64,000 nt of DNA from NCBI GenBank assembly GCA_037176905.1, contig JBBBWG010009224.1:26788-90787 (forward strand), written 5' to 3'. Positions 37,501 to 49,735 of this stretch are shown here, in pieces; within the stretch, counting starts at the first letter, position 1, and each line of letters begins with the position of its first letter. The position numbers and the translations under genes were made by a program. The notes beneath the pieces are model-generated. The model ran no database searches. It was given only the letters and a program-made list of their open reading frames with translations, and had not been told where the DNA came from. This stretch comes from Azolla pinnata. Taxonomy: Eukaryota > Streptophyta > Polypodiopsida > Salviniales > Salviniaceae.

Positions 37501-38595
37501 GATGTGGAAAATAGTGCATCCTCCATGTTTTCCCAGTTTCTTGATTCCTCTCAGCAATCCATTCAATAATTCCAACTCTACTGCAAATTAGTACGAGTCC
37601 TTATTTAATTCTTTGTCTACGTTACAAGTTGATGTTCGTTTTGCCAGATCAGAGCTTATGATTTGGGACTGAAGGTCAGCTGTTCTATGTCAACAAACTG
37701 AAATTTTAAATTTGCAATAAATGAATATGTAATTGCATCTCATTCTAGTAGTTACCATTTATGTTTCTATGCACGTTTCTATGCATCATCGAAACTTTGT
37801 CGTACATCTTTTCCAGCCTATCAGATTCCAAATACTACCAGAGTGGTGCAGGTATGCTTTGTTTGAATGTCCAGGAGCTCCTATTTATCTAAGGAGTTTC
37901 GTGTCAAAAATAACCACTCATCCTGGTTGTGTTCCTTAAATAACTAATGATATTCATTAGCAATGTACTCACTTCAATAATAAGCGAAATGCACTGCTGG
38001 CAGTTATATTCACAAACAGATTGAAATAGTTTCCACATCGATACAAAATGGATGGAGACTATGATTTGCATCCTTTTACATAATGATAGAATCAATGCAT
38101 CCACATGCACTACCTAAAGGAGATTCAGAGATAATACCAAATAATCACTGGTATATCCAATCTGCCACATTCTGCAAGTCGCTTCGATGTCTGATATAAG
38201 CCTGATTCATCAGACAATCTATATGATCAGTTGTAATCATCAGGTCAACATTTCTGAGGAGAAAAAAGGCTCTTCGTCATACCTTTCCCACGATGAAGCA
38301 ACAGTGAAGTCATCAAATACACCCTGCTGCAATATTTCAAGTGAATATGGTAGATTTTAGAATGGTTCTTGTTATTCAAATGCAGTCACTATACATGTTC
38401 AAATAGAAGATATCATCCAAAAGGATCAATACCACAAAAGAGTCCACATTGGAGATCATTTAAAAATGAGCTATGTCTAGATTTTCCTACGCTTACTAAC
38501 CTCCAACATTCAATTAAATTCCTCTCATTCAATGAAGTATAAAGGAGACATACATCCTCAGCCAACAAGTCGTCTGGCTCTGAATCTGAGTCCAT
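31587..38595 (-). CDS. RAB3GAP1: Rab3 GTPase-activating protein catalytic subunit
   Basis: Rab3GAP1 with its partner RAB3GAP2 acts on Rab GTPases (GAP for Rab3, exchange factor for Rab18 in animals) in ER and autophagosome traffic. Exon 1 (38595-38554) gives MDSDSEPDDLLAED, followed by GVFDDFTVASSWER, then DIEATCRMWQIGYTSDYL near 38.2 kb. Middle exons: VDGHDMLRQVHTDLAYGTKS, LDWRPDSHQLQLCFGVQDFL, TWPAFVPVHDPTRKAYKGIQ, DRIGSQVPVKLMHLEGLYDL, and VQWDEGYPWAEWYSVEDPIK. The GAP region follows: FKTANPTAVFEDFIRWHSPR (the conserved Arg of RWHSPRDW), then LSERMSHPENMWVKLWESVE and a KQKPLFDYTREGEKV block. The last exon (to 31587) has PFVREIIFAHYDLYWEGQRE and ends IQGTANDLQLAHS. All main family blocks are present in order, so the gene looks intact. 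Exon 3 borders are the least sure. Confidence 0.93.
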
Positions 38596-39285
38596 GTTTC
38601 ACGATTCCGAGAAGATGATTTGTCTGCTCTATGGGATCATGGGCCCCATCGGAAAGCTGCGCACTGGTGGAACACCCAAGCGAAAGCCACAATACTTGAA
38701 CAGATTAATTATCCTTTCATTCCCAGCAGCCTGTCCCTAGCATAAAATCCATGACAATAAATACGTATGCATGCATGTACGTGCGTATGTGTCAAAGCAT
38801 GTATTGTGTATGTAGATATGCATGTATGCGTGTGTGTATTTTGTATAGTTACCCACCGCTAGGCAGTTAGAAACGAAACACAAGTTTCCATCACACCCAT
38901 GCGGTGTCTATGGAAGCTTCAAAGCGATAGCTCAACCAGTCGATAGCATGCTGCTGAAGGCAGCCTCTACTCTTAGCATCCAATAACAGCTTCACATCAG
39001 AAGGAAAGCTTTAAGTGTTTTTTGGGCACCTGAAAACAGACAAACGAAGATCCCAGCGGCTTTCTTTGTGTGCGTGTGCGGGTACGCGTGTGAGAGGCAC
39101 GCAACGGTGATCCATCCATGGAGCAAACGAGAGGGGCAGAAAGCAATCTTGCCTTTGGAGTGGAAGCATCTCCAGAGGCGGTGCGATTTGAAGAGGAAAT
39201 TGCAGGTGATCGAGAGCCGAAGCCGTTCTGATGTCTGTTCCTCGAAGAACCTGCGCGAAGATCGTTGCCGGGAATGCAAGTCAAA
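38596..39285. other. 5' flank of the Rab3GAP gene
   Basis: Probable promoter and 5' UTR. Short alternating GTATG/CATG tracts occur near 38765-38840. No gene is supported. Confidence 0.5.
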
Positions 39286-39289
39286 GCAC

Positions 39290-39640
39290 ATGTATGTATG
39301 TATGTATGTATGTATGTATGTATGTATGTGCGTCTGTATGTATGTGTGTGTGTATGTATGTATGTATGTATGTGTGTGTATGTATGTATGTATTTATGTA
39401 TGTGTGTGCGTCTGTATGTATGTGTGCATGCATGCATGTATGTATATGCGTGTGTGTGCATGTGTGTATGCATGCATTGCGTATGTGTGTATGCATGTAT
39501 GTGCGTGTGCATGTGTGTGTGCATGTGCGTATGCATGTATGTGTGTGTGTGTGTGTGTGTTGTATGCGTCTGCTGGTGTGTGTACACATGTATCTATCTA
39601 TGTATGTGTGTCTATGCTTATATATGCATGTCGTGCTTTT
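39290..39640 (+). repeat. (TATG)n / (TGTG)n tetranucleotide array
   Basis: About 350 bases of TATG units mixed with TGTGTG and GCATGCATG. Open frames through it on both strands are Met/Tyr/Val/Cys- or His/Thr-rich repeat shadows. Confidence 0.95.
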
Positions 39641-40365
39641 GTATGCATGCATGTGGGTATGTCTGATATGGTGGAGTGTTTGGTGGCTAAATCAGGTCCG
39701 GAAAAGGATCTGGATGAGGCGTGGGTAAGGCGCTAGGATTGGCGCGATTTCATCTGCTCGATACATCTCGTGTTTCTAGATCTACGTTGCAGAGCTTGCG
39801 CTGATTTTCGGCGGCAGGTTCGAGTGCGATGATGCTCGCACCCTCTCGTATTTCGTCGCCGTTTCCGCAAACTGTCGGGCTACACGAAGAGCGAACGACG
39901 TCTTGCGCCTGGGCGGGTGCAGTCGCCTTACATCGAGGCTAGAAGGAAGAGCATCGTCGTATGTTTCTTCCGGCAGAATTGTACTCGAGCGAGAGCCCAG
40001 CTGTCGACTTCGCGGCCGCAGTTCGTGTGGCAGCTGCATTTTTTCTCTATGCATACATACAGCCCACTCGAGCTGTGCTTCCTGTTGCGGTTCGGAAATG
40101 AATCGGGTTTCCGGTCTCTACGCTTTGCTTCTGAGCTCCACCCTGCTCGCTCGCTCGCTTCCTGTTCCCGATTCGTTCGCGAGCTCTCGCTCGCACGTGC
40201 TCGGGCGTTTGCGGCTACTGCGCAGCGGATTATACGGATCGATCGACGATGTCCTTCACCAAAAGCTGTCTCTGTCGCTATATACGACGGAGGATGGGAC
40301 GGGGATACGAACCAAGGCAACGAGAAGATGTTGTCGTTCAGATGTTGCATTCGGTTTTCTTCCCT
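39641..40365. other. Stretch without a supported gene
   Basis: Relatively GC-rich. Overlapping open frames of 90-154 codons exist on both strands in all phases (39782-40381), Arg/Ser-rich without any recognisable motif, so composition is the likely cause. It may contain an unannotated first exon or promoter. Confidence 0.4.
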
Positions 40366-40421
40366 AAACCCTAAACCCTAAACCCTAAACCCTAAACCGT
40401 AAACCCTAAACCCTAAACCTT
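40366..40421 (-). repeat. Interstitial (TTTAGGG)n telomere-type tract
   Basis: About eight CCCTAAA heptamers in a row with one substitution (CCGTAAA). This is the plant-type telomere unit, in contrast to the CCCTAA hexamers at 10.7 and 19.4 kb. Unique sequence on both sides shows it is not a chromosome end. Confidence 0.95.
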
Positions 40422-40504
40422 TCCTCTTAGCCATCGGGTCTTATGGGTCTCGGAGGAGAACTCAGCTCTCTTTGCGCAATGAAGAGGATGGCATACACAG
40501 CTGA

Positions 40505-40505
40505 C

Positions 40506-40539
<34 letters not shown>

Positions 40540-40990
40540 CATACATACCCACATGCATACATGCATGCACGCATGCACACACGCACACACACACACATGC
40601 ATGCATACATGCATACGCACACATACGTACATGCACGCATGCGAACATGCATGCACACGCATGCACACACGCACACATGCATGCATACATGCATACGCAC
40701 ACATACACACATGCACACATGCAAACATGCATGCACACACATGCATCCAGACTCGGCATTCTCGGGCGAACGCATGTGCATACGCATAAGACACATGCCG
40801 TTGCATGCAAACATGCGTGCATGCACATGCATACACACGCATGCACTGCATGCATGCACGTACATCCACGCTCGGCATTCTTGCTTGAACGCACGTGCAT
40901 AACACGCATGAGGCACATGCCTCCTATGGAAGCAGGCATACATACATGCATGCATGTGCCGGATACACATGCATGCATGTGTATCCGGCA
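40505..40990. repeat. CA and CATGCA alternating microsatellite block
   Basis: Starts with (CA)n at 40508-40530 and continues with ACACATGCATGCATACATGC-type sequence. Two islands (40748-40790 and 40868-40910) share CCA(G/C)(A/G)CTCGGCATTCT, showing that a ~120-bp segment was duplicated. The right end holds an inverted pair, TGCCGGATACACATGCATGC and its mirror ATGTGTATCCGGCA. Confidence 0.9.
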
Positions 40991-40999
40991 CAAATTTCA

Positions 41000-41345
41000 T
41001 ACACGTTGACTCAAATTTCTAACAAATTTGGATAGGTTTTTGACAATTGCAACTTTCGATCAGCTTTAGAGTTTCAGAGAATAGAAGAATTCTGACTAAC
41101 TTCATGATTTAAAGCCAGATTTTAGAGTTTCAAATAGTACGTTATTTTGGACAAGTGTGATGCCCGTTGAGCCAAATTTCTAACGAATTCGGAGAGATTT
41201 CTGACCAATTCCATGATTTTCAAACAAAGTTCGAACAATTTCCGTCGGATTTAGACCATGCCATGGCCGATGCATGCATGCATGTGCCGGTGCATGCATG
41301 CATGTGCCGATGCATGCATGCATGGCATGGCATGCATACCATGGT
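41000..41345 (+). repeat. Imperfect ~160-bp duplication followed by CATGCATG run
   Basis: GTTGACTCAAATTTCTAACA (41007) recurs as GTTGAGCCAAATTTCTAACG (41166), each followed by AATT(T/C)GGA.AG.TTT.TGAC. From 41265 four CATGCATGCATG blocks separated by TGCCG(A/G)TG lead up to a CATGGCATGGCATGC motif. Confidence 0.8.
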
Positions 41346-41440
41346 TAGGTTCGGGTAACCCGCGCAGGAGCGGGAAGCAGACGACGACGACGACGACGAA
41401 GAAGAAGACACAGAGCAGCGAGAGGCTTGGCTCCTTCGCC

Positions 41441-41852
41441 ATGGCTACGCCTCTTCTTGCTCCCATGGCTATGGCCCTTCTCGCTCCCCTCAGGCACGGC
41501 GCCGAGTCTCCTTTCCCTCCTCAGGTGAGAATTTCCCCCCTCTCAACCAAAACCCTCCAGGAGCGCAGACGCAGACGCAGCCGCGCCATATCCCCCTCCC
41601 CCCCCCCCCCTCTTCGCTCGCCATGTCTCCTCCCCTCCCTCTGCTCCCCTCCCCCCCCCCGCCACGGCAGCAGATCTGCCTTCCCGTCCCATGCATCGAT
41701 CGGAAAAGCGTGCTTTTTCACACCTTTTGCTTCCTTGGCTGCGCCTTTCAGATCTCCGGGCCTTCCCCCCCGAGTTAAGATCAGCCCGAAGATTCTCGTC
41801 CTTCTCACCATCTGTTCTATCTGCCTATGCGCGAGGCTTGGCTGACGGGAGT
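41441..41852 (+). other. Upstream exon or uORF region of the zinc-ribbon gene
   Basis: An ATG at 41441 opens a frame of 28 codons (MATPLLAPMAMALLAPLRHG..) that ends exactly at a good donor (CAG|GTGAGA, 41524). Its phase does not join cleanly to the next coding exon with the acceptors I can see, so it is either a 5'-UTR exon with a uORF or an alternative first exon. The stretch between is C-rich with CCCCCCC runs. Confidence 0.4.
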
Positions 41853-44800
41853 ATGGGTGGTAGGCTACCTCCGCACAGCATGAATGGCAGCAGCAGCAAT
41901 GGTAATGCCCTCAGTATTGTCAGCACTGTACATGATTTGAATACCGTGGATTCTCGAGGTGGAGATATGGGCGTGGATGGTCTAACTACTACTACTACCA
42001 CCACCACCACCACCGCCACCACCATCACCAATCGATCACACGAAGATGGTCGTACCAGTGATAATCTGGGCCAGGACGAAGACAACGATTCAGTGGTATT
42101 GCGCGCCAACTTTGTACTCCCCATGTTTCTTTCTTTCGTGTGTTGAATGTGCTGCGCTTCTCTCGCTCCATACCGTCAGAATAACATTCTGGCATTTTGG
42201 AAGATCACCCTTAATAGAACACTTAGATAGATAGTTAGTTGAATGAATTTCTATTGTTTCCTAGGCAAAATTGAGTTTTTGATGAGTGTGCCGTGAGAAA
42301 TATGTGTGATCAATCTTGTGAAAAGCTAAGTGAGCAGTAGAAACGTTTATTGGCGAGCGTGGCGAAATGCTGGCAGCTTGATAAGAGTATTGCCAACTCC
42401 TGTAGGCTACACGAGGAGTAATCAGCTGAGAAAGTGTTTAGTTACCATCGAAGATGCGTGCATGCATGCGCGTGCGTGTGTTAAATGTCCACGTGGTTGA
42501 GTGTCTACATTTATCATCAAGAACCGTGCATTGTCTGATGTCCATATGGAGTTCAATGACAGACACTCATTCCCTCTTGCACTCTCATCCCTCAACATGT
42601 TATTGCAGCGGAATTAAATCAGAATACTTTGACATTTTCCTTGCTAGCTGGCCAGAAAAGGAGAATATTGGCATTGATTCAGTTCTTCAACATATATTCA
42701 GTAATTTAACAAGGGAAGCCCCGACAAACATGTTAATCAATCAGGCTTCCGATGAGATTGAAAAACATGCTTTCAACTGCATATAAAAATATACTGTGGA
42801 ATAGTAGAGATGATGATGACCACCAGTCATTTCTTCCTACAAGTAATGGAGTCAGCTCTCTTTGAACACACGTGGAATAATGAATCATAGTTAAAGAACC
42901 CCTATCTATGATGAACATCGATTCAATGTAGATTAAATATTTGGTTAGGGTTTAATGACATGTGTACGAGGATATGTCATGGGAAAACAACTCTGTTTTG
43001 AGCTTTAAACAGTAGAAAATGCATTACTGCACGTTCCTTAGCCAGGGATTCCATAGTCAAAGAAGCTTCATCTGATCTTCAGAAAAAATTTATCCTTCCA
43101 TATCTCATAGCAGCGATCCTTTATCCTTTGCCACACATCTGAAAATGATCAATGAGATTAAAAGTTACATTGTTGTGAATCTCATCAAAAGTTTGGATGA
43201 AAAAGTATGCTTCACTTGGAAAATATTCTCCCGTTTGACTTGATTTTGCAGCACTGATTTTGAAAATTTATTCTAGTAAATGTGGAAACTTGCAGCAATA
43301 ACAATACTCATGCCTTGTAAATATTGGAATAGTTGCAAATTTTTTTTCTGGCATATAACTCATGGCTTCAAGGCCTCATTTTGAAGGTCATCCCTGTAGA
43401 CATCCATATCTTGGACCCTTGAGTAAGTTTTTTTGGGTGTCATTTTAGTGTGTGTTTGTTTCTACTGAGCTGATACGTCAAATAGATTTGAGCCAAATAA
43501 CTCTTACTGAGCTGATAGCATGAGTTATAGGCCAGGAGTTGACCGGTATAACAGCCATTCTCATAAATATTTCAATAAATTATATATCATTTGTCATGGC
43601 TGATAGTTTAAATGACGGAAATCAAGTTCTCCATACAGAATGGGGGATGCGGTCAAAATTCTGAGCTGAATGTTAGAATATAGGTGTCATCGCAAGCAGT
43701 TTCCATTTCGTAGCTCATAGTGGTGCTTCCCTTACTAATCAAAGTGTTGCCTAATGATTTCTTATTTAATATTTTCTGCTTGTTTGATTTCTAGTATATT
43801 TTATTTACTAAATTACCTCCTCACATTCCATTGTTTATTACTGTTAGGATTGTGTGCCTCAATCTTATGGTCATTCCCTGCAACTGCAAGTTGCAGATGA
43901 AGTCGATAACTCATTACGTCTAGATGGCGAGGAACCTCCGAGGTCGCCCTATGGTGTTCTTACAGATGCTGGTATGACTTCAATGCTTAGCATCGTTCAG
44001 AACAATTAAGTTTAAGGTTTTGGTTACATGATCATTTCTGGATAAAATTGACAGATGTCCTCCCTATTGAAGCTGCTCGTGCACGGTTTCTAGATTTACT
44101 TCTTTCTAATTTTATCAGATCACATGTTCTCTCATGTGCGGATGCCCCCGAAACTATGTACAATAGTCCCAATGGGAAAGACAAACAAAGAAAGCGGAAG
44201 GCACGGGATGTTCAGTTTGAGGGGGATCCTAAGTATGTGTTACCATTAGCATATGTGGCCAATTTATACGAGACACTTGTTAGTGAAATAAATGTTCGTA
44301 TTGCCTCACTGGAAAATGTGCATGAGAAGACAATGGGTGTGGCACTAGAAGCTGCAGGTGGGCTTTATAGGAGACTTGTCAAAACATATCCTAAGTCTGG
44401 TAAGGTATATCTTATCTACCTTCAATTAGTCAGTGAAAGAATAACAAGTCATTATATTTATTCTCGCTTCCTCTCTCTCTCTCTCTCACTCACTCTCATA
44501 GGCACAACTTATAGCTACAAAAGAAGAGAGATGGCATCTGCAGTTGAGGCACGAAACAGGTTCCCTGATCTGGTTTCTGGTGAAGAGAAGCGTGTGAGAT
44601 TTGTGGTGGTGCAAGGGCTGGAACTTGTAGAACGTCCAAACCTGTCATTTGAGGATGCTGAATGGTAATAACCAACAGGCGACGTGGTTGCTGTACTCTC
44701 TTGTCAAGTATTTATACCTTTCTAATTGAAATTTTGTGTTGAAACCTGAAGATTTAGCAATTAAATCTGTCTTTGGTTCTCTTTTTGTTTCACTAATTTA

Positions 44801-46177
44801 CATAGGGTATTCCATAGTCATTTTATCTCATTGCATATGCTGCTGGTACTGCAATTATTGGGAAATCTATTAAATTGCGAATTGTTAATTCAGGTTTAAA
44901 CGAATAACAGGACGACATGAAGCTGCAATATGTGATAGAGACTACAAGTTCTTTTCAGCAAGGCATAAGTATCGAAGGCCTACCCAGCGCTCGATGCCCA
45001 ATCTTCCGGCTTTTCCAGTTAGGCATTTCAACTGTTCATACTTTTAGTTTTGTCTATTGTCGTTGGACTTCTAATAAAGCTTCTACCTTTCTTTGTCATC
45101 TTAGAACTATGAAGCTGGTGTTTCAAATGCACTCACGCCATCTCAAACCATCAGGCCTATTGTAAGTTAATGTCTTGATTTCAAAATAACTTATGCTATT
45201 TTTTGTTGACTGTATTACAATAAAGGACGAGGAACATGATGATACGAGACTTTAAAGATGAAAACTAAAAGAAAATGAATAAACATTAGCAGCAGAATCC
45301 ACTTTCGGTGCTCTTGATGCATCCTCTCATATGAGATCTGCCTTAATGCATGTCTATCTATCTATGTATCTACCTATCTATCTATCTATATGGACCTCTA
45401 CTTGCACCATTTGAAAAGGGATGCATTTCTGGTTAACGTGAAATATTCGACGAATAAAGCATGTGTACATCTTCTGTATGCATCACAATCGGAACTCCGT
45501 TCATTATATCTATCATCGATCTATCTATTTTTTCATATGACCATCTTCATGCATCGTTTGGAAAGGGAAGCTTTTCGTGCATCAGGCAAACACGACCTGG
45601 GACTTGTTTCACGTGATATGGTGTTGTGTGCCATGTGTTGGTCAGTGCTAGTTTTGAAGACATTATCATTGAGGTTGAAAAGTGATTTTGAACCAAGTCT
45701 CCTGGATTTCATTTTTATTCCTACGTTTTATTTACCATGTGTCATTTGTACATAACATCAGATCCCACATGCTATGGAGTGCCAACAAGATCACAAAGGG
45801 CACCCATTGGTACATCGACAACAACTGCCCAATCTTTCCCATCAACAAGGCCGTGTTTCGCACTTGGCAGATCCAATTCATACACATAATTCATCACCAT
45901 CACCATCACCACCACCACCACCACACGTACCAAGAGGAATGCATTCCACATCATCTCTACATGTTGGGAGCCGCATGATGGTGATGGTATACTTACTGTC
46001 TTCCTTCCTGCTTTGATATTTGAATTTGAAATTTCTCTTCAACTGGTCACCTTAATGATGGTAAATTTTCTGCAGCCTGCAAAATATTGCGACGAATGTG
46101 GGTCACCATACTTAAGGGAAACTTCTAAATATTGTTCTGAATGTGGTACAAAGAGGATAATACTTACTGCTCCTTAA
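41853..46177 (+). CDS. Conserved plant protein with C-terminal zinc ribbon, function unknown
   Basis: Exons: (41853)-42095, 43848-~43971, 44055-44399, 44502-44664, 44894-45017, 45105-45161, 45762-45986, 46076-46177; borders are GT-AG and phases join. The core reads DVLPIEAARARFLDLLLSNF, then KARDVQFEGDPKYVLPLAYV, then VALEAAGGLYRRLVKTYPKS, then a block ending GEEKRVRFVVVQGLELVERP and FKRITGRHEAAICDRDYKFF. A Gln/His/Pro-rich low-complexity linker (CAT/CAC repeat) follows. The last exon is PAKYCDECGSPYLRETSKYC then SECGTKR: two CxxC pairs forming a zinc-ribbon-like end. I recall this architecture from uncharacterised plant proteins but cannot name it. The start at 41853 (MGGRLPPHSMNG) is chosen because upstream exons do not keep phase. 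A Thr-run (ACT/ACC repeat) lies in exon 1 and the first intron is 1.75 kb. Confidence 0.85.
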
Positions 46178-48157
46178 AATTCCTGTAACTATTTAGGGTA
46201 TTTCACCAGCTAACAAAAGCGCAGGAAAACCAGCGTTAAGAAAAATCCTTGCATTTGATTGAGATCCATAGGAGGCGGTGGTAGAAGTCATTACATTTGC
46301 TCTCCTTAAACTTGAAGTATGTTGAAACTTTACATAACCATAAATCATCTTATTTATACCCAAATGACAACAATTAGGAGACAGAAATGCCTGGCTCCAA
46401 GTAGTTGTGATTGGTTGGGAATGAGGCTCTCATTTGTAATCACCAAATTAGTTATTCCCTAAAACTTTGATTAGAGTAGAAGCTGATAATTACCTTGCTG
46501 ACCATGTGAAAAGGGATGTAAATATATGACTACCAAACGTACTGATGTAATCAATCTAGCCACGTGCCAGGTAATTTCAATGTAATGTAAGTGTAATAAC
46601 AGAAGCTCTTCTGTAAAGTTGAAAATTTTGATGGTGGACTATGCATGTAAGTCTATGTACAACAATTGTTTCTTTTCTCTATGCTGCCTCATCTCTAATA
46701 TCTATGCCGCAAAGAGTTCAAAACTGGAAATGTAATTTCATAGATATCCATAGATACTATGATCAACCTTAATGCCCTGTGAGTCTAGTCCTTGTACTCA
46801 TTGTTGTAACTTAATACACACACGGGTCTCTCAGTATTTGGATGGATAAGTTCAGCATTTAGCCAAGAGTAGGGATCAAACCTCATACTTGTGTGTTTGC
46901 TAATGGTATGAATATATTTCACATGCGGCTGTATGCTATAACATTCTACTCAAGGTTTAACAATATATAAAGAGATCGGTACTTGTGATAAAGCAACAGA
47001 TAAAACTGAGTTTCTTAATTTTGCTTAGATCGTATATAAGAAAGAAACATAGAGGCTAATGTTTTTCCTAAACATCTCCAACAAAACTACTAGCCGCACG
47101 TATTTAGAAATGAATAAACAAGAGTGTATAGATATGTGGTCGATGAAAAGGTCATAGACAATACCATTGAAATGTGTGTCTAAGAAGTGTTATATTCTAA
47201 GACGTTGCTCAAAGAACGTTTATCATTGATTACCATCATACGCTTTCCCCAATCCCCTCCATTCTCCTCGTCCTGGTTGTATGATATTATTACTTGCATC
47301 GACACTGATCACATTATAAACGTAAATTAATGTGGGATATTACACGTTACACAAAATTATTGAGGTGAATGTATGAATTTCTTGCTGAGTACTATCTTTC
47401 TCTGTGGACTGGTCTAAGAATTTCATAATTAAGGGTATGACAGATAAATCCATAACGTCAATTCTGAAATATAATTTAACTGATTACTAATCGGTTTCGT
47501 ACACGATTGCATTTGCAATTTTCTAGATGAAACAACAAATCAAAGCATAGTAGCCAATTGGCCTGAATTAATGCCAAATACACAGCAAAGTTGCTATTCA
47601 GACTATCTAGATTGACCATATTACACAATACATGATGTACAATGAATAAACAAATGACGGTTACGACGAGATATGCGAGGGCACTTTGGAACCAGAGATT
47701 GTCCATGTACAGCACATAGAGGAAACAAGTTGCAGATTGCTTACTGAAATGAGAAATAGCAGTGACTACACTCTGCACAAATCTACCACAACAGGAGTTT
47801 GATGCTGTTTTGTACTCTTAACAGAAATGGAATGTACACTTTTGCACCCCAACATGAGCAATCAAAAAAGCTTATATACCAGATATATCTGTAAATCATC
47901 ATGATCATACGGAGCTTATCACCATCATAGTTTTATACAACAGGTAATACATGTACACCATCATAATAATGGTATACCAGCTAAGAAATGTAAGCCATCA
48001 TACCGATAAGGAGGAGCTCAAGGTGTAACACACCGCTTGCGCATACAAACAAAACAATACTCCAGCTAACAAGAGATAGTTTAAATGCAGAATTTCATCG
48101 ATTGTCCAATGGATCATACGCTTGGCCATACATGACAGATCTATCTATCTGACTTCA
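46178..48157. other. Intergenic region, nothing recognised
   Basis: AT-rich, begins with the 3' UTR of the zinc-ribbon gene. A few open frames up to 100 codons (47476-47778, minus) have no visible domain. No RNA gene was identified. Confidence 0.5.
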
Positions 48158-49345
48158 AGTAGACAAGCAAAGACTTATATAAATATACCATCTGCATCTA
48201 GCAAACTCTACTACTACCGAGGCTGCTGAATATATAGCTGGAAAACAAAGTGCAGGTATAAAGATGTAATTCTGAAACGAATTAGCGCATCATCCAAGTT
48301 CTGATCCGCATGTCTGCCATTAATCAAATCCTTGTGAGTTTTGCAACATCATGATCAGGTCCCATCACAGATAAGAGCACCATGGATGGCAACAAAAATA
48401 AAAAGAACCCAAACGTTCTGGTGCAAGTTATGAAGTGTGAAGTCCAACAAGCTGTTGTTTAACATTGGGAAAGAAAGAAAAAACGAACTGAAATAGGAAG
48501 GAAGTAGACAAGCAAAGACTTAATATAGCTGGAAAATAAAGTCCAGGTATACAGATGTAATTCTGAAACGAACTAGGGCATCATCCAATCCGCATGTCTG
48601 CCATTAATCAAATGCTTGCGAGCTTTGCAATATCATGATCAGATCCCATCACAGATAAGAGCACCACGGATGGCAGCAAGAATAAAAAAGAACCAAAACA
48701 CTCTGGTGCAAGTTATGAAGTGTGAAGTCCAACAAGCTGTTGTTTAACATTGGGAAAGAAAGAAAAAACGAACTGAAATAGGAAATAGACAAGCAAAGAC
48801 TTAATATAGCTGGAAAACAAAGTCCAGATATACAAATATAATTCAACTAGGGTTATCATCTAAGTTCTGATCCGCATGTCTGCCATTAATCAAATGCTTG
48901 TGAGCTTTGCAACATCATGGTCAGATCCCATCACAGATAAGAGCATCATGGATGGCAACAAAAATAGAAAGAACCCAAAACATTCTCACGCAAGTTATGA
49001 AGTGTAAAAGTCCAACAAACTGTTAACACTGGGACAGAAAAAAACCGAACTGAAATAGGAAGGAAGTAGACAAGCAAAGACTTAATATAGCTGGAAAACA
49101 CAAAGAGCAGGTATACAGATGTAATTCTAAAACGAACTAGGGCATCATCCAAGTTCTGGTCCGCATGTCTGCCATTAATCAAATGCTTGCGAGCTTGGCA
49201 ATATCATGATCAGATTCCATCACACATAAGAGCACAATGGATGGCAACAACAATAAAAAGAACCAAAACACTCTGGTGCAAGTTATGGAGTGTGAAAGTC
49301 CAACAAACTGCTGATTAACATTGGGAAAGAAAGAAAAAACAAGCA
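48158..49345 (+). repeat. Tandem array, ~283-bp unit, four copies
   Basis: The phrase GCATGTCTGCCATTAATCAA recurs at about 48309, 48592, 48873 and 49163, giving periods of 281-290 bp. Each copy also holds GACAAGCAAAGACTTA, ATAGCTGGAAAA, GTATA(C/A)AGATGTAATTCT, CATCACA.ATAAGAGCA, CTCTGGTGCAAGTTATG and AAGTCCAACAA. The first copy has an extra ~60 bp between the first two blocks. Copies differ by point changes and short indels. The array sits 3' of the small minus-strand gene at 49.7 kb. Confidence 0.93.
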
Positions 49346-49668
49346 AACAAACTGAAATATCAAGGGTGGAGAGGATTTACTCCTGATTCGATTTCCTGTT
49401 TCCCTGGTTTCCTCCAGCTGTAGCAAGATCAAGCAAGAAATGGATCCAGAAGCAGGAGCATTATTCCAAAAAAAACAAAGGTCTTGACTTTTACACCAGC
49501 GTGTATACAGAGGGGCGGATCGGAATGCAAAACCACTGTAAAACAAGGACGAAGGTAGGAAAAAAAAAGGAAGGAAATGCTTACTTACTTCTGAGCAGGG
49601 TAAGGATAGAAGATTAGGGTTTTCTGAGAATCCCTTTCTGTATCACCATGTTCTTCTTCATCATCACC

Positions 49669-49715
49669 AGCAACAGCAGCAACAGCAGCAGCAACAGCAG
49701 CAGCAGCAGCAGCAC
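49669..49715 (+). repeat. CAG/CAA microsatellite in the 3' flank of the small gene
   Basis: CAGCAGCAACAGCAGCAGCA-type run about 20 bases past the stop codon of the minus-strand gene at 49736. Confidence 0.9.
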
Positions 49716-49735
49716 CATATCCGCCATCAATTGCA

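Noticed and set aside
40366-40421. A chromosome end at the TTTAGGG tract
   Set aside because: Unique genic sequence continues on both sides, so the tract is interstitial.
42454-42786. 110-codon frame in the first intron of the zinc-ribbon gene
   Set aside because: It looks mildly protein-like, but it does not join the neighbouring exons in phase and has no known motif.
45890-45935. A histidine-tract protein from the CATCAC run
   Set aside because: The His run is in another phase; in the gene's own phase the segment reads Ser/Pro, which joins the flanking exons correctly.
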